Shown: positions 43,886 to 56,816, numbered from the stretch's first letter. The stretch is DNA of 64,000 nt from Glebionis coronaria (GCA_025667525.1 CM046882.1:548898630-548962629); one strand, 5' to 3'. Numbers and translations: made by a program. Notes: generated from the letters alone by a model not told the origin.

Positions 43886-46800
43886 AATAATAATTAATGT
43901 ATCGAAATTTGATTTGATTGATTTTGTGTTATTGTGATCAATTTGAATTGTGTGTATTTAGGGTTTTTTATATTTATTTAGGTTTAATGATTTGGTGTTT
44001 TTTTTTAATGATTGAAATCGTGTTTTCAGATCTTGTGATTAGTTAATGGTGTTTTTTTCGTGTTTTCGCGATTCGTTAGGTTTAAATAATTGGTACTGAT
44101 CATAGGTTATGGTATGTTGGATCATAGGATTGTTTTCTCGGAAGCGAATTAGATTAATTGCGAATAGTGATCACATCGATAGTGTGTTATGTACGGTTGT
44201 AAGCGATAGCTTCTTTTCGTTTTTAGAGCACTAGGTGTTATAGCAAAAAGTCAAAACCTATAACTTAACCTGAAAACACACTCCCTCTATCACTCAAGCT
44301 GAAGGTTCTGAGTGATGAGTGACGGTGTTTTTGGGTTAAGTTATAGGTCATGAGGTGGCAGCATAGGATTGTTTTCTCGGAAGCGAATTAGATTTACTGC
44401 GAATAGTGATCACATTGATAGGTGAACGGTTGTAACCGATAGCTTCCTTGGTTTTTAGAGCACTAGGTGTCGGGGTGTTCTAGCAAAAAGTCAAAACCTA
44501 TAACTTAACCCGAAAACACACTCCCTCTATCACTCAAGTTAAAGGTTCTGAGTGATGAGTGACGGTGTTTTTGGGTTAAGTTATAGGTCACGAGGTGGCA
44601 GCATTTTTTGCTGTAACACCGACTGCACCTAGTGCTTTTAGTAGACTACTTTTCTGTTTTCTTAATAAGATGACTCACTAATTAAGTTAGATGAGTGGAT
44701 CTTCACTTTCGATTAATTCCATTGGTTCATTGTAGTTTGTACAATGGTTGTAACTTGTAACCAATGCTTTGTCTTGTATGTTTCCCGTTAGTGGGATTAC
44801 TTTGTTAATTAGTTGGATCACTAACAGTACAGTTATGATGTGTTTAGCAGGTGACGCGCTTGTGCCTGATAACTTCATGGATAAGGTAATTGTTGGCGCT
44901 ATGGTTCTGTTTGCTAGTTTCCCTTTTCCGTATATGTTTTGAATTGCATAGGTTATGTGTTTCGTCGCTAATTTATTTGTTTTTCTATCAGCCACTTTCT
45001 CCCAAGAATGAACGGATTGTTTCTCCGAATCCCACTCCAGATGCAACCATTGCAGGATCGATGAGAAACAATTCAAACCTACCAGAAGCATTGAATACTA
45101 GTGCAGCTCAGACCCCTGCAAACCCGTCAAATATCTTTACTCCTCCCGAGCAGACATACTTTTATGGAGGTTAGCTTCGTCTCGTATCAGTATTTTTATT
45201 AGTGTTATAGAGATCTACAGGCTGCTCTAGACCTTTATTCCTTCAGAATTGCTTAAAGTGTATTCCGAATGTGTTAAACTTCATAAATCATGTTCAAATT
45301 CTTGGCAAAAGTTGCAGAAAAACCCCAACCTGACCTGTTTTGACAGCTACCATGTTTTCCCGTTTTGATCTGTTACCCAACCTGCTCATTTTACCCCTTG
45401 TTAGAATTTTTCTCATGTGCTTGGTTGTTTACTGAAGTCGTTTTCATTATGAGTATTTTTTTTTCATTTATGGATATTCTTTTTTAATCTTCCATCATAT
45501 TTATGTGTGTTCTAGGTTCTGGTTATGATGATGGCTCAGCTACCTGGGGAGACTACTCAAACTATGTTCATGCTAATAACTTGCAAATTGTGCCTCCGGT
45601 AAGATTTGATATTATTTTGTTTGCATACTAACTCGACCCTATTTATCTATTAGAAATCACATATATTCTACCTTTTAACTTCCAAACTAACACTTTTTTC
45701 ATTGCTTTTTTTTTTAACTTGATGTAGGCTATGTACGGTGATAATTCATCAATGTTTTATCACCCTACTTATGGGTTTGACGCTCAGGTGGCATATGGCC
45801 AGTATTCGCCAGTTGCTAATCCTTTATCTCCAATAATGTTTGATGGCCAGCTCTTTTCACCGCACCAAGTTCCAATGTCTCCAAATTACTTCTCACAGCC
45901 CGTTTCTCCTCAAGTTACATCTGCTGCTCTTCCAACTGATCTTGCCACACCAGCAAACAGTGGCGGCCAAGATGCTCTTGTTGACAGTATCTTTATGGGA
46001 GGTACAGGAGCAGGTTATTATTTGCAGTATGGCTCTATTGGTGTGGGCAACCCCTCTGCAAATAATGGTCTTGGTTACTACAAATATACTGGGGACCTTG
46101 GGTCTGGTCAATCAGTACCAAATCGATCAATGTCCTCAGACACAAGTAGCTATGCATCTCCAATGACCTCAGGAGCTTTATACCCTGCACCAGTTGGCAT
46201 AATGGGGTCGTATGATCCGATTTTTGGTCAGGTTTGTCCTCTACATAGCTAAATACATTTTTTTATTTTCTGTATTACATTCTAGATGGCATGGACTGGG
46301 TAAATGATCCAAACGGGCCAGGGTTGGAACGGGCCAAACGGGATGGTTGCAAACACCTTTTATCTTAATTATTTATATAACTAGTTAACGAGTTTCATAT
46401 ATATTTTATAAAAGCAATTTCATCAAAAGAACCTAAATCTTTGCAAAGGAGTTATTATGATCTACTGGACAGTTGACATGTTCAGACCCATTTGAGGTGA
46501 AACACAACCAAAATTGACACATTTATAAGAAACAGATTGTTGTTGTTGGTGTATGATAACGTAAGTATCAGAAGTTTTAGTTTCATCTGTATTGCTGATT
46601 TCACATGTACCTTGTGGTTTTTTGATTTCCAGATTTCGCCGCAGCAGACAACATATGGATATGGATCAGTATCAGGTTCCTCTACAAGAAGCTACCCGCA
46701 AAGTGGATCTTATCGAGGCTATAATTATGGCAGTAATTCCATTTACCAAGGGGAAGCTAGTCGTCTGAATCGTTTTGTGCCAGACAAAGGCGGGAGACAT

Positions 46801-48059
46801 AGGGAGCTGGGTGCGATTGGCATGATTGGTGAACCACATGGTACTACCAGTGACCGAAACAGAGGACCTAGGGCATCAAAGCCAAAGGCAAATGCTTCTA
46901 CTGCTGATGGTAAAAATGACCTTGGTTCCAAGCTTGATATCGAGCTTTACAATCGACCCGATTTTGAGACAACTTATGATAATGCAAAATTCTTCGTAAT
47001 AAAGTCTTTTAGTGAAGACAATGTCCATAAAAGTATCAAGTACAGTGTTTGGGCCAGTACTCCACTGGGAAACAGAAAACTAGATGCTGCTTATCAAGAA
47101 GCTAAGGAAGCTGGTGCCGCCTGTCCGATCTTCCTATTTTTCTCGGTTAGTTTCTTGAACCATAAAAACTGTTTTGTATGTTTATATTCTGGCGTTTTGT
47201 TGAGTGAATTAAATTATAATTTGCATTGCATCATAATTTATAGGTAAATGCTAGCGGACAGTTCTGTGGTGTAGCTGAAATGGTTGGACCTGTAGATTTT
47301 GTGAATGATGCAGAATACTGGCAGCAGGATAGGTGGAGTGGCCAATTTAAAGTCAAGTGGCACATTGTTAAGGATGTTCCTAACAGTCGTTTCCGAAATA
47401 TTCTTCTTGCAAATAATGACAACAAACCTGTCACCCATAGCAGAGATTCCCAAGAGGTATTTACTTATTTAGATAAAAACACATTACTCAAGTCTGTACT
47501 AAGAGGTGGAAATTTTAACCCATATTAGGTTTGGGTTTCGATTTATCTTTGATGGACCAAACTAAAATATTAGTTAAAACGGGACAAGCCAAACAGATTG
47601 AAAGAAACTCAAAGCCTCTGTTTGATGCATGTGCAGATCTCCTCAATCGTTTTGTAACCCTAACTTTATTTGTAAAAAATTTCTTAAAAATCAACTCGTC
47701 TGCGCTAAACCCATTTTAACCCGTTAGAGAATTCGCCATTTGGACCCGCGGGTCAATCTTTTCAAATCATGCCATCTAGTACTGTGTCATCATCTTCTGT
47801 GTTTGGTTCTACTCTTGTGCAGGTGAAACTAGAAGTGGGTATTTCCATGTTGAAAATATTCAAAGAGCATGAAGCAGATACATCAATCTTAGATGACTTT
47901 AATTACTATGATGAGCGGGAGAAAGATTTGCAGGAGAAGAGGTCAAAAGAGCGAGATGTTACAAAAAACACTCCCGCTGCTGTGAATGATACTTCAATAA
48001 GTCAACTTGCTGATAAAGTTGAATCCCTTACTGTGGAAGAACATAGGGAAGTACAGTAA
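43782..48059 (+). CDS. ECT: YTH-domain m6A reader, ECT/YTHDF family (8 coding exons)
   Basis: Exons as modelled: 43782-43836, 44851-44885, 44992-45169, 45516-45598, 45728-46231, 46633-47145, 47244-47456, 47823-48059. All introns are GT-AG, phases agree, and the sum gives 605 residues. The N-terminal half is a disordered Tyr/Pro/Gln/Ser-rich region ([26 protein letters not shown]), as in plant ECT proteins. The YTH domain covers about residues 400-545 ([20 protein letters not shown]). Its m6A cage tryptophans are at about 425 (KYSVWAST), 482 and 487 ([12 protein letters not shown]), and the cage-side [11 protein letters not shown] is present. The family binds N6-methyladenosine in mRNA, mainly in the cytoplasm. 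The C-terminus is charged. Exon 1 (18 codons) and exon 2 (35 bp) are inferred from frame and splice sites. The paralogue number cannot be assigned by eye. Confidence 0.93.
43842..43879 (+). repeat. Poly-T tract just after the ECT intron 1 donor
   Basis: An almost pure T run of about 38 bases starts five bases inside the intron. Its length is probably polymorphic and may be unreliable in the assembly. Confidence 0.8.
44126..44604. repeat. 239-bp tandem duplication in ECT intron 1
   Basis: The unit starting AGGATTGTTTTCTCGG at 44126 recurs at 44365. CAT precedes both starts, a 3-bp microhomology at the junction. The copies differ by a few substitutions and small indels. Each unit contains most of a MITE. 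Confidence 0.85.
44459..44636. mobile_element. Palindromic MITE in ECT intron 1 (complete copy)
   Basis: 178 bp between AGCACTAGGTG and its inverse CACCTAGTGCT, with TTTAG duplicated on both sides (44454-44458 and 44637-44641). Inside, ACCTATAACTTAACCC is mirrored by GGTTAAGTTATAGGT. A second copy, missing its right end, lies at 44227-44364 as part of the tandem duplication. Superfamily not assigned. Confidence 0.8.
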
Positions 48060-48805
48060 AAAAGAATATTAGTTAGTGGGTGCAAAAGTGGAATCTGTGA
48101 ATCCTGGATATTGTTTGCATACACATTAACACCTGGATATTGTTGCCTTGAAGCTACATGTAATCTTTTGGCGTATGGGTCGTGACTGACATCAGTTTCT
48201 GCGGTGGTTTTCAGACAATCGGGTACAAAACCACCTTTTTTTTAGTAATATGGTAATTTTCAGCATTCTATGGAGGTTGACTGTTTGACTTTAGGCAACC
48301 TTCTAGTTCTTCACCCCTCCTTGTTTCTAAGAGGTAGGTGGTGGTGACAGGTGAAGTTGAGGCGATGCCTGAAGCTCTTTTTATGTTAGTTTTCAAGTTT
48401 TTGGGTTGTTTAAGGGCAGTTATTGACTTCTCCCTAAAACAAGTGTACAATTCTCAAGTAAAGGAATGAATGAAAATATGCTAGCCAGACAGTTTCTTTT
48501 TTGGCAATTTAGTCTTTATTTCCATATTTGCTATGCTTATATTGGATGTTCTGTTTGTAGTTGCTTTTTTGGTATACCCTTGCCAAATACCAACATCTAA
48601 AAACAACAGTTTAGTTCCTGAGATTAAACAGTTTGATAATAGGTACATATTATCAAACATGGCAAAGCCATCAGTTATATGTACATATATTGGCAAAGAT
48701 ATGCCAAAGCGGAGAATTGACATTTTAAGCATAGAGTATCTGGCTGTGCTTTGAGAACTTGTTATGAATGACCGAAAAGGTTCGGTCATCCGAGGTGCAT
48801 CTAGG
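48060..48805. other. Convergent 3' region between ECT and the starch synthase gene
   Basis: About 750 bp between the two stop codons, expected to hold both 3' UTRs. No other gene is seen. Confidence 0.6.
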
Positions 48806-51800
48806 TCACCATCTCACTCTTATTGAGTTGTATACGTCAATGTACTTCCCAGCTGTTTTATTCCAACTGTTGTCGATCTGCATAACTTTTTGTACAAGAT
48901 TCGCCCACTCAATTGGTTCTGCATCCATAGTAAAACATTCATTAATAACATAAACTGGATCAATGCACATGGTTTTTTTATTTTTTGTTTTTCTAAAAGC
49001 AGTGAATGATAATATCTGAATAGATATGTCAACTTACTTTCCTGGTAGTAAGAAAATGCACGATCAAGAGCCGAATTAAGAGAACCTTCATCAATTCCTT
49101 CAAAGACAAACCTAAAACAGAAAAATGGATTTCAAAACGTTTGCCGAGAATTTTGAGTTTGGCTAACAATGTTCATAAGGTATTAACTTCAAGTTATTCG
49201 AAATTATAGTCAAAATGATTACCCATTATTGGCCATCTCAGGTTGTGACTGATCATCCATGTCAAAGACAGTGTCAGCAAGACCACCAGTTTTCCTTACT
49301 ATTGGTACCTACATGCTCATATGATGGTTAAATTTTAGTTTCACATTTCAGCTAATGACATCTCTGGAGAATATACAGAGTCGGTAATCATACAGAAAAT
49401 TATATAGTGAAAGTAAACCATGTTTCTATAGTAAGAATCATATACCGATCCATATCGCATTCCGATCATCTGCGCAAGTCCACATGGCTCATATACAGAA
49501 GGAACTAACACCATATCAGCAGCAGCATACAACATGTGTGACAACTCCTCGCTGCAATTGACATGCATATTATGTTAGGATGGCTTATTCGAAAAGATAA
49601 CAAGTATACAAGTGCTAAGATCAACTTGTAGAGAAAATATATGCAGGACACAATACCTATACATCAAGAGGATGCGAACTGTTGAACCCTTATTATGCTA
49701 CGTAAAAGAAATAAATGAATGTCAGCATGTGGGCATTGAAGAAAGTTGGCAAAAACATATAATTGCCCATCTTATAGCACATCCATCTCTATCTAGTTTG
49801 ATAAAAATAGGAACGAATCATGATTGCATTCGATACTAAATTACTAGAACACAAGAAATTCAAAAAGTACATTACCAAATCAGCTAAAGCTTCAAATTCT
49901 CTTTGAACTCTACCATCTGGAGCTTTTCCCAACACTATCATTTGTCCACCCTGATCGAATGAAAGAAGATAAAAACTATTTAGTCCTAAAATACCTTTTG
50001 CAAATAACATTACACCATTAGTTAAATTTCCAGTAGTGTGTTACTGTGTTATACTGTTATCTATGAAATATGAATTGGTCTAAAGAGTAGCAAGATAACA
50101 TTTAAACGAACTTACATGTTCTTCAATATGATTGATGGCGTGCCTAATTAGATGAAGACCTTTTTGAGCAACCAACCGAGATATGCACACAACTAAAGGG
50201 ACTCTGTCAGATAACGGGTTGCTAGAAGCACTGGAATCTAAAGCCAGACCAAGCCCCCTTTGGAGATATTGCTTGCATACTTTCTTTCCAGCAGTGTTCT
50301 GAGCTGAAAATGCGTTTATACTATATCAAACTTTATAACTAAAAGAAATATTACGAGAAACAGTACATCAAATTGTTTAGATGAATTTTACCATGATAGT
50401 TGGCAGGCAAGAAAACATCACTAGCAGGGTCCCACATAACAGTATCAATCCCATTTAAAATACCATGATATCTGCATCAGATAATAATTGCACAGTTGGG
50501 TCGTGAAGTAACTATGAAGTCTGATATACAACCATTGCACCATGTATGACAAGAGAAATAAGTGGACGATTACAATATACTAAATCAACAATGAAAGAAA
50601 GTGTACATGATCATTGCATCAAATGTGGTATTCCCCAATTTCAACCAGGAGGTAAAGCGAAAAAATTAGAACAGCAGGCTAAGCCGCTAAGGTATTGACT
50701 TTTCGATTAAAACATGATATTCCGGATGCAATTTCTTCATGATGTTATGTTATGTTATCCTATTGAAAATGGTGAGCAAATTAAGGATCTGAGAAACAAG
50801 AGAAGTTTGGAATATTGGGCAATCTAAAATACCATAAAGGAGTAACGCCTTCACATTTAGCTTGGTGGTATTTAGCTACCGCTAAGGTGGAACAATCATG
50901 GAAATCACATTTTGAAATCCCTCTTGTCGCCTGACTGATTTACAAATACATAATAGGGTAAGAAGGAAAGGAAAGCAGCAGCTATAATTTAATCCGCATT
51001 CTAACATGAAGTAGATATTTATGACATTTGGCAACACCTATGCATATCCCACGCAATGTAACTCAAACATATATTAATGAGAATATCATTTAAGACCTGG
51101 GAGGGCTTACTTGTCACGATTTGTTATCAACGCACTTGCAAGCCATCCAGAACAAAGTGTTTCTTTGAGGTAAGTTGGAGAGACTGTACTGGAAAAAGAA
51201 AGGAGAATGACTTGTCAATATGTCATGACAAACTTAGACCATATGTATCATTTGACAACATACAGACTTACAGAGTATATAAAATCCATACTAATTGACA
51301 GACACGTTCATGAAAGGGGTCGACTATCAACAAGACTATCCTGAATTTTTTAAAACTGCTACTTTTATTCAACTAGTCTAACTGGTCAAAATTTGTAATA
51401 ATTTTCTAAACTCTAGCGACTCCCTGGAATTTTGTTATAGCATGTTGGAAATTCATTACAGAACCAGTTGTGTGAAGTATTATTCAACCAATTTTCTCAT
51501 TGGTTTATAACGAACAGAACATGCTGTAGTGCATTATTTCAACCAAACTGAGTGGCAAGCAGAAGTCTACAAACTACTTACACTACGGAATTGCTGTATA
51601 CGATGCCTCCTTTCAACAAGCTCAGTCTCTCAGGATTGTGGCCAACAGTTCGATCATCAATCGCCTGTAAATCATGAGATGCAACCAAAAGAAGATTAAA
51701 TTATCTCCTTTTGTCAGATATGAATACCAAGGTAACACAAAAGAGTATCATTTTTTTAACAGAACTCAAAGACGCTAATTGCACTTTGGCGCTAAGAATA

Positions 51801-54800
51801 TAAAGAAGCCCATAACATGTAGAATATCTCAGGGGATGAATTACATATAAATGCTAAAGATGTTAGATCCTATATAGACCTCGTAATTCTATCAATCATA
51901 TATGGTTCTTGTATCTTTTGTGAGAACCTATGGAACAAATAAGTAGTGTAACTAGCATATTATGAATTACCTTTTCAATTGTTGCGTATTTAGATCCATC
52001 AAGACCACACTTGTACAGCTGTTCTTGCCTGCCAAAAAGGTTCAAGATACTTTTCAAAACTCAGATGATGTTTATCTCAGCTATCCATTCATTATGTTAG
52101 TAAATTCGAAGATAAATGTGACTGTCGGGTATAAAACTTGGCAAAAAACCTCAATTGCAGTTCAAAAGCGAACAACTTAACCATAATAATACATTTATGT
52201 TACTTTAACATCGTGCCATGATGAGTACTAATTATGAGAATACCTGCATTCACCATAATGCTCCATGTTGTGGATTGTCAATACTATTCTTGGTTTCTGC
52301 AAAGTACAAATTCTAATTATATAAAGGAATGGTTTCTTTGCGGCCTACAGAGATCTCAAAGAAAGAAATTCTGTAGCGTAGCCTAAAGCTAAGTGCATAC
52401 CTGAAGTGAAAGATAATGGTACATGTCCCAGTAGAGAAGCGGCAGTGCACCTGTCTGCCATTCATGGACATGTATGATATCAGGTTGTGTTCCAGTTACC
52501 TGTATTTAGCACAAGGTGACTTTTAAAGCCTAGCAATAAAAAAAAACTCCGACAAATTAGTACTTGAGCAATTAGACGGAACCAGCAAACCTGCATCCAT
52601 TCAAGGCAAGCGCGGCTGAAAAATAAATAAGCCTCCAACTCATTGTACGAACCTCCATATACATCCTCCCCTTTAAAGAACTGATTCATTGGTTCAACAA
52701 GTATGACTGGAATATCTGAAACTATTCCACTATACGCATTAGTTTCGACCCAGTTTCCATCATAATATGATTTATAAGTCGCCAATAACGATAGCTCTTG
52801 GATGTTCTCCTTCTTGATACACTCATAAAAAGGAAGCATTATATCAACTTTATGTCCACGTGACAAACACGCTCGAGCTAGCCCAGTTACAACATCACCG
52901 AGACCACCAACTTTTGCTATCGGTGCCATTTCAGCAGTCACATGAATAACGTGCAGAAGATCGGAATCTTTCTCTATGTTAACGGGAACCTCTGGAATGG
53001 CATCTGAAGTACGGAACTTTCGCTTCCAAAATGGGATATCGTCACTTGGAGATGGCCAGTCAACATGTTTTAATGTTACATCGGATAAAGATTCTGTCTT
53101 ATCAGCACCTACCTAACAGAACATTACCAAATAACAGAAACCTTTTTCAGTCAGAACTATTTAGCAAGTAATCAAACAATCTATGATTATGCTGTTATTA
53201 TAGCAAAGCATTTAATTATTACGCTTATCAAGAGTAATAATGTAGGTACGCGTAACACAACAGTCAACAGGAACTCTCGTGTATTTAAGGCAAGCTGATA
53301 AACTCTTTTATTCACTGCAGTTGCGATTTTATGTATGACATAACTCAAGTTAAGAGAGCTAAACATTCTGTCTAACGAAGTATTTCACTATCAGTTTTAA
53401 GTGAAGCGAATGGTTTGTTCTTTACAAATGAGCCTATATACCAAACTTTTATATGATTAAGTAAAAACTAACAAAACGTAACTGGTTTATGGATGCTAAA
53501 CATTTTCCATAAAAGCAGTAATCATTACAAACCATAAATATGGCGGTAGATTAGTAACGGCATTTAAATTAGGAATGGCAATTTGGCGGGTTTGGGGCTG
53601 GACGGCCATCCCCATCCCCAAACCCGCCCTAATCCTCATTGGTGATCTTATCAGGGCGCCCCGTAGGGACAAGATGCTCACCCAAACCCACCCCATTTTG
53701 CATTGGGGATCTTATCGGTTGTCTTGTTTAGGCGCGAGCTCTACCAAACTCATGTCGTTCCCAGTTTATTATTATTTTTTGCACTTTCAACAATATAATT
53801 ATATGAAGAAAAAAAATTAAAGAATCGAAAACTTATTAATAACAAACTAATAAGCATTGGTCTTTTGAAGTCCTCAACAACAGTATTAAAGATAACGGAT
53901 CTATACTACTATATAAAGCATTTGGAACTTCCTATAAAAAGCAAGGCTGAATTTTAAGACATTTTTTCTTACTAAATAAAGCAATTTATTGATGTCATTC
54001 CCACATTATATATCATGAACCAAACTAACAACCATTTGTAACAAACTTTTGCAACAACCTATTAAAAAATAATTTTAAATTTTAAATTTATCTTTTTATT
54101 TAATTATTTTTTTCAAAATCTAATTTCACCATATTTCTTAAAATTTTTTGCTCTTTAATTCAACACCCATTTTAACATATATTTATAACTTTTTATTTTT
54201 ACATTTTTAGTGGGTTTATTTTGATTCAATTTTTGTACAACTTTAACACTAATTAAAATACAAATTTGACGATAAGAGTGTAACATTTATTCGTCGCAAA
54301 ACTTATCACCGGGTATTCGCCGCCGCATTGCGCGGGTACCATGCTAGTATAATAAAATGTATCCAACTTGTCCATTCTTTTTGTTCTAGGTAGCCTTCTT
54401 TTTGACACAGACTTGTGTGTTTCTTTTGTGATCATTCTACCTTCACGTTTATTAACCACTTGTTAACATCAACGGTAAAATGATCATTGTACATGAACAA
54501 TATACACACAATCGCCAAAACTTGAAAGGTTTCTTCTAAATAGAAAAAATAAACCGCTAAAGGTAATAACAAAAATGGACAAGTTAGATACATTCTGATA
54601 CACCCCGGGCTTTGTGTGAATCGGGTCGAACGGGCCAATGCTATTGCTATACCGAAAGTATTATTAATAAGTAAATCAATCAAGTTAAACAATAAATGAA
54701 TTTGAGGTTTCTCTTCTCTATTTTTAGGTAGCAAGCACCGCTAAAAGTGATAGACCAATCCCAATCACGGGAACCTGATTGCAGTTTGTCACATAGTGTA

Positions 54801-55098
54801 TATTTTTGCTCAAAATCTTTATTTATTCAAAATAAACCTGATGGCAAATACGTGTGTTCCGCCCTGATCCCAATACTACTACCCAGAGGGTCGTATCACA
54901 TTCTTATTAAAAAATGAAAAAGAAAAGGGCAAGAAATGATGGGAATACCTCGTCCAATTTAACGGCTCGAACTCGAAAGTGAACTGAATTTCGGTTGCTG
55001 TTACTGTTAGTAGTGATCACATTCACCTTCTTTTTTACATGAGGTACTTTCGTTTTATTACTGATAGCTGCTGCAACACTAGTCATTAATACATCCAT
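48806..55098 (-). CDS. Soluble starch synthase, 15 exons (SS3/4/5/6-type group)
   Basis: Exons from the 5' end: 54949-55098, 52591-53112, 52401-52499, 52244-52296, 51971-52028, 51582-51664, 51111-51188, 50392-50471, 50116-50303, 49876-49950, 49657-49697, 49446-49551, 49223-49308, 49038-49111, 48806-48954. All junctions are GT-AG and in phase, giving 613 residues. It transfers glucose from ADP-glucose to alpha-glucan chains in plastids. The Lys/Ser/Asn-rich first exon is a plausible transit peptide. The GT5 domain starts with HVTAEMAPIAKVGGLGDVVT (KVGG at about 117), then VHEWQTG (about 236). The GT1 half has SRLVAQKG, YEPCGLAQ (about 496) and RKTGGLAD (about 516). KVGG rather than KTGG excludes SS1/SS2/GBSS. 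It is too short for SS3/SS4 extensions. Both glycosyltransferase halves are complete, unlike what is known of Arabidopsis SS5, so SS6 or a complete SS5-like form are the best candidates. Confidence 0.92.
53585..53628. repeat. GGCGGGTTTGGGG inverted repeat in starch-synthase intron 1
   Basis: A 13-bp perfect inverted repeat (53585-53597 and 53616-53628) sits within a GC-rich patch in an otherwise AT-rich intron. The patch continues with CCCATCCCC and CCCAAACCC and probably derives from a repeat I cannot classify. Confidence 0.6.
53900..54347 (+). mobile_element. Complete 448-bp non-autonomous Helitron in starch-synthase intron 1
   Basis: The 5' end TCTATACTACTATATAAAG starts at 53900 after an A. 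The 3' end has a GC hairpin region (CCGCCGCATTGCGCGGG, 54319-54335) and terminates in CTAG at 54344-54347 before a T. TC start, CTRR end, hairpin, A-T insertion and no target duplication are all Helitron features. It is in the opposite orientation to the gene. Confidence 0.82.
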
Positions 55099-56096
55099 TT
55101 AATAACTTTTTTCTCTGGAATTCCGAATGTTGAGTAGTGAATGAATTATAAAGTGAGTGAGATTCAGAAATGCATGATTTTGGGTGATGAATTATGAAAG
55201 GGAGTGTTTGGATTCGATATTCGAGGAGCATTATTCCGAGTTTTTGGAATTCCTAAATATCACGGAAGGTATGATTGTATTCTTATTTCTACCTTACGCA
55301 TCGGAAATTGCACCATTTTACTTTCTTTAAATAGCAACTACTAAAGCTAAATTGAATATAGATTAGTTTATCATATCATCATTGTAGTATTAACTTTGTA
55401 AAAATTATATATTAATTAATTAAAAGTAAAAATCGTTATTATATTAGTAAAAGAAAAAAATTATAAAAATAATATTTTTTTGAAACTATGATTATAACTA
55501 TAAAATGAAGAAAATACTTTCGAAATTTCACCACTTTTAATTTCTTTTATCATAATGGGATTCAAAAAACTAACGGTCTGACGCGTTTGAGAACAAACTT
55601 TTACATTTTATCTTACGACACATCCGATGTCAATGCTTTCGTCTATTTTATAACGTGAACTTTACGTGTCACGTCAACCATTGTGACATTATAACGCGCA
55701 GTTTTTTTTTGACTAAAATAACGCGCAGTTTAAAACATTGATATTTGCCAACTTTAAAATATGCATTAATTAATTAATTAAAATTAAAATTTTAATTTTG
55801 TAAAATAAAATAAAATTATATTCTTCTTATACTATGTATTTTTTTATGAAATATAATTTTCTTTATAATATAATAAAAACGTTTAATTTATTATACTTTC
55901 ACGTGATCAAATGTTGTTTTCTAAAAAAAATATTTTGTTTTGTTTTTTGTTTTTAAATAGAAAGTAGAATAATCTTTTATTTTTGAGAATTTTATATTTT
56001 AAGTATCTATGAGCAAATCGTCGGGAAAAAGTACCTCATTGAGAATGAAGATTTGCTAATAAAAGGAGCTTGATGAAATCAGTAACATAATAATTT
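55099..56096. other. 5' flank of the starch synthase gene
   Basis: The first about 150 bp upstream of the start codon should hold the 5' UTR and core promoter; no convincing TATA box could be assigned. The rest is AT-rich with a 13-bp retroposed insert at 55705-55717. Confidence 0.5.
55705..55717 (-). mobile_element. 13-bp retroposed scrap with 14-bp target duplication
   Basis: ATAACGCGCAGTTT occurs at 55691-55704 and 55718-55731, separated only by TTTTTTGACTAAA, whose minus strand ends in an A run. It has the same architecture as 33005-33039: long duplication, A tail, nearly no insert. Confidence 0.6.
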
Positions 56097-56422
56097 AGGG
56101 ATGAGCATCTGGACTTGAATCTTGAAATCAAATCAGAATCGTGTGAGAATCGTATTGATTCTTGGTACTTGAATTTTGTTCTGTACGATACCGGTATTAC
56201 GAAATAAAGTGAAAAAAATTCGGTACCAGTAATTCGGTACGGGACCGGTACCAAATCCGAAAATTCCCGAAAAAACCCGGAAAAATCCTGATTTTTCGGT
56301 ACCGGTACCGATATCCGAATCCCGTTCGGTACGGTACCGATACCATTAATTTATGCTCGGAAAAATTCGGTATCACTAATTCGGTACGGGATCGGTACGA
56401 TACTGGTACCGTGCTCATCCCT
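56097..56422. mobile_element. hAT-like MITE rich in GGTACCG motifs
   Basis: Perfect 11-bp inverted termini AGGGATGAGCA (56097-56107) and TGCTCATCCCT (56412-56422). The interior repeats TTCGGTACGG, GGTACCGGTACC and CCGATATCCG on both strands. Such subterminal arrays under GGGATGAGCA-type ends are seen in plant hAT MITEs. A clear 8-bp target duplication was not found. Confidence 0.65.
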
Positions 56423-56816
56423 GTAATAACTTGTTTCTGACATATAAGGATATATTATTTTCGTTTCCAAATCATAATTCAGGTTATTATTTTTGAATGC
56501 TTTAAATTAATTGTTCACTTTCAAAAATATAAAAATATATATATTAAGTTTACTATATTACACAATCATTTGAAAGTATTGTTACAAACAATAAAGAAAT
56601 TATAAATTAATTGGTCAAAAACTTGTCATTGTGTAAAAAATAAAAGAGAAAAAGCTGAAAAAAATAATGTTTTGATAAACTCCGTGTTTTTTTGTCATTA
56701 ACTATAATTATGAGACGAAATGAATACTAATTTGATACAGGATTATCAAGGTTTTGAAAAGAGCCACCCACTTCTGATACCATCTAATCTGATACCACCA
56801 TACTTAGAGGGTGTTT
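56423..56816. other. AT-rich intergenic DNA
   Basis: No gene or bounded repeat recognised. Confidence 0.4.

Noticed and set aside
45320..47760. Retrotransposon insertions in ECT introns 3, 5 and 7
   Set aside because: Stretches with GACCCG/GGGCCA words look repeat-derived, but no ends or duplications could be defined.
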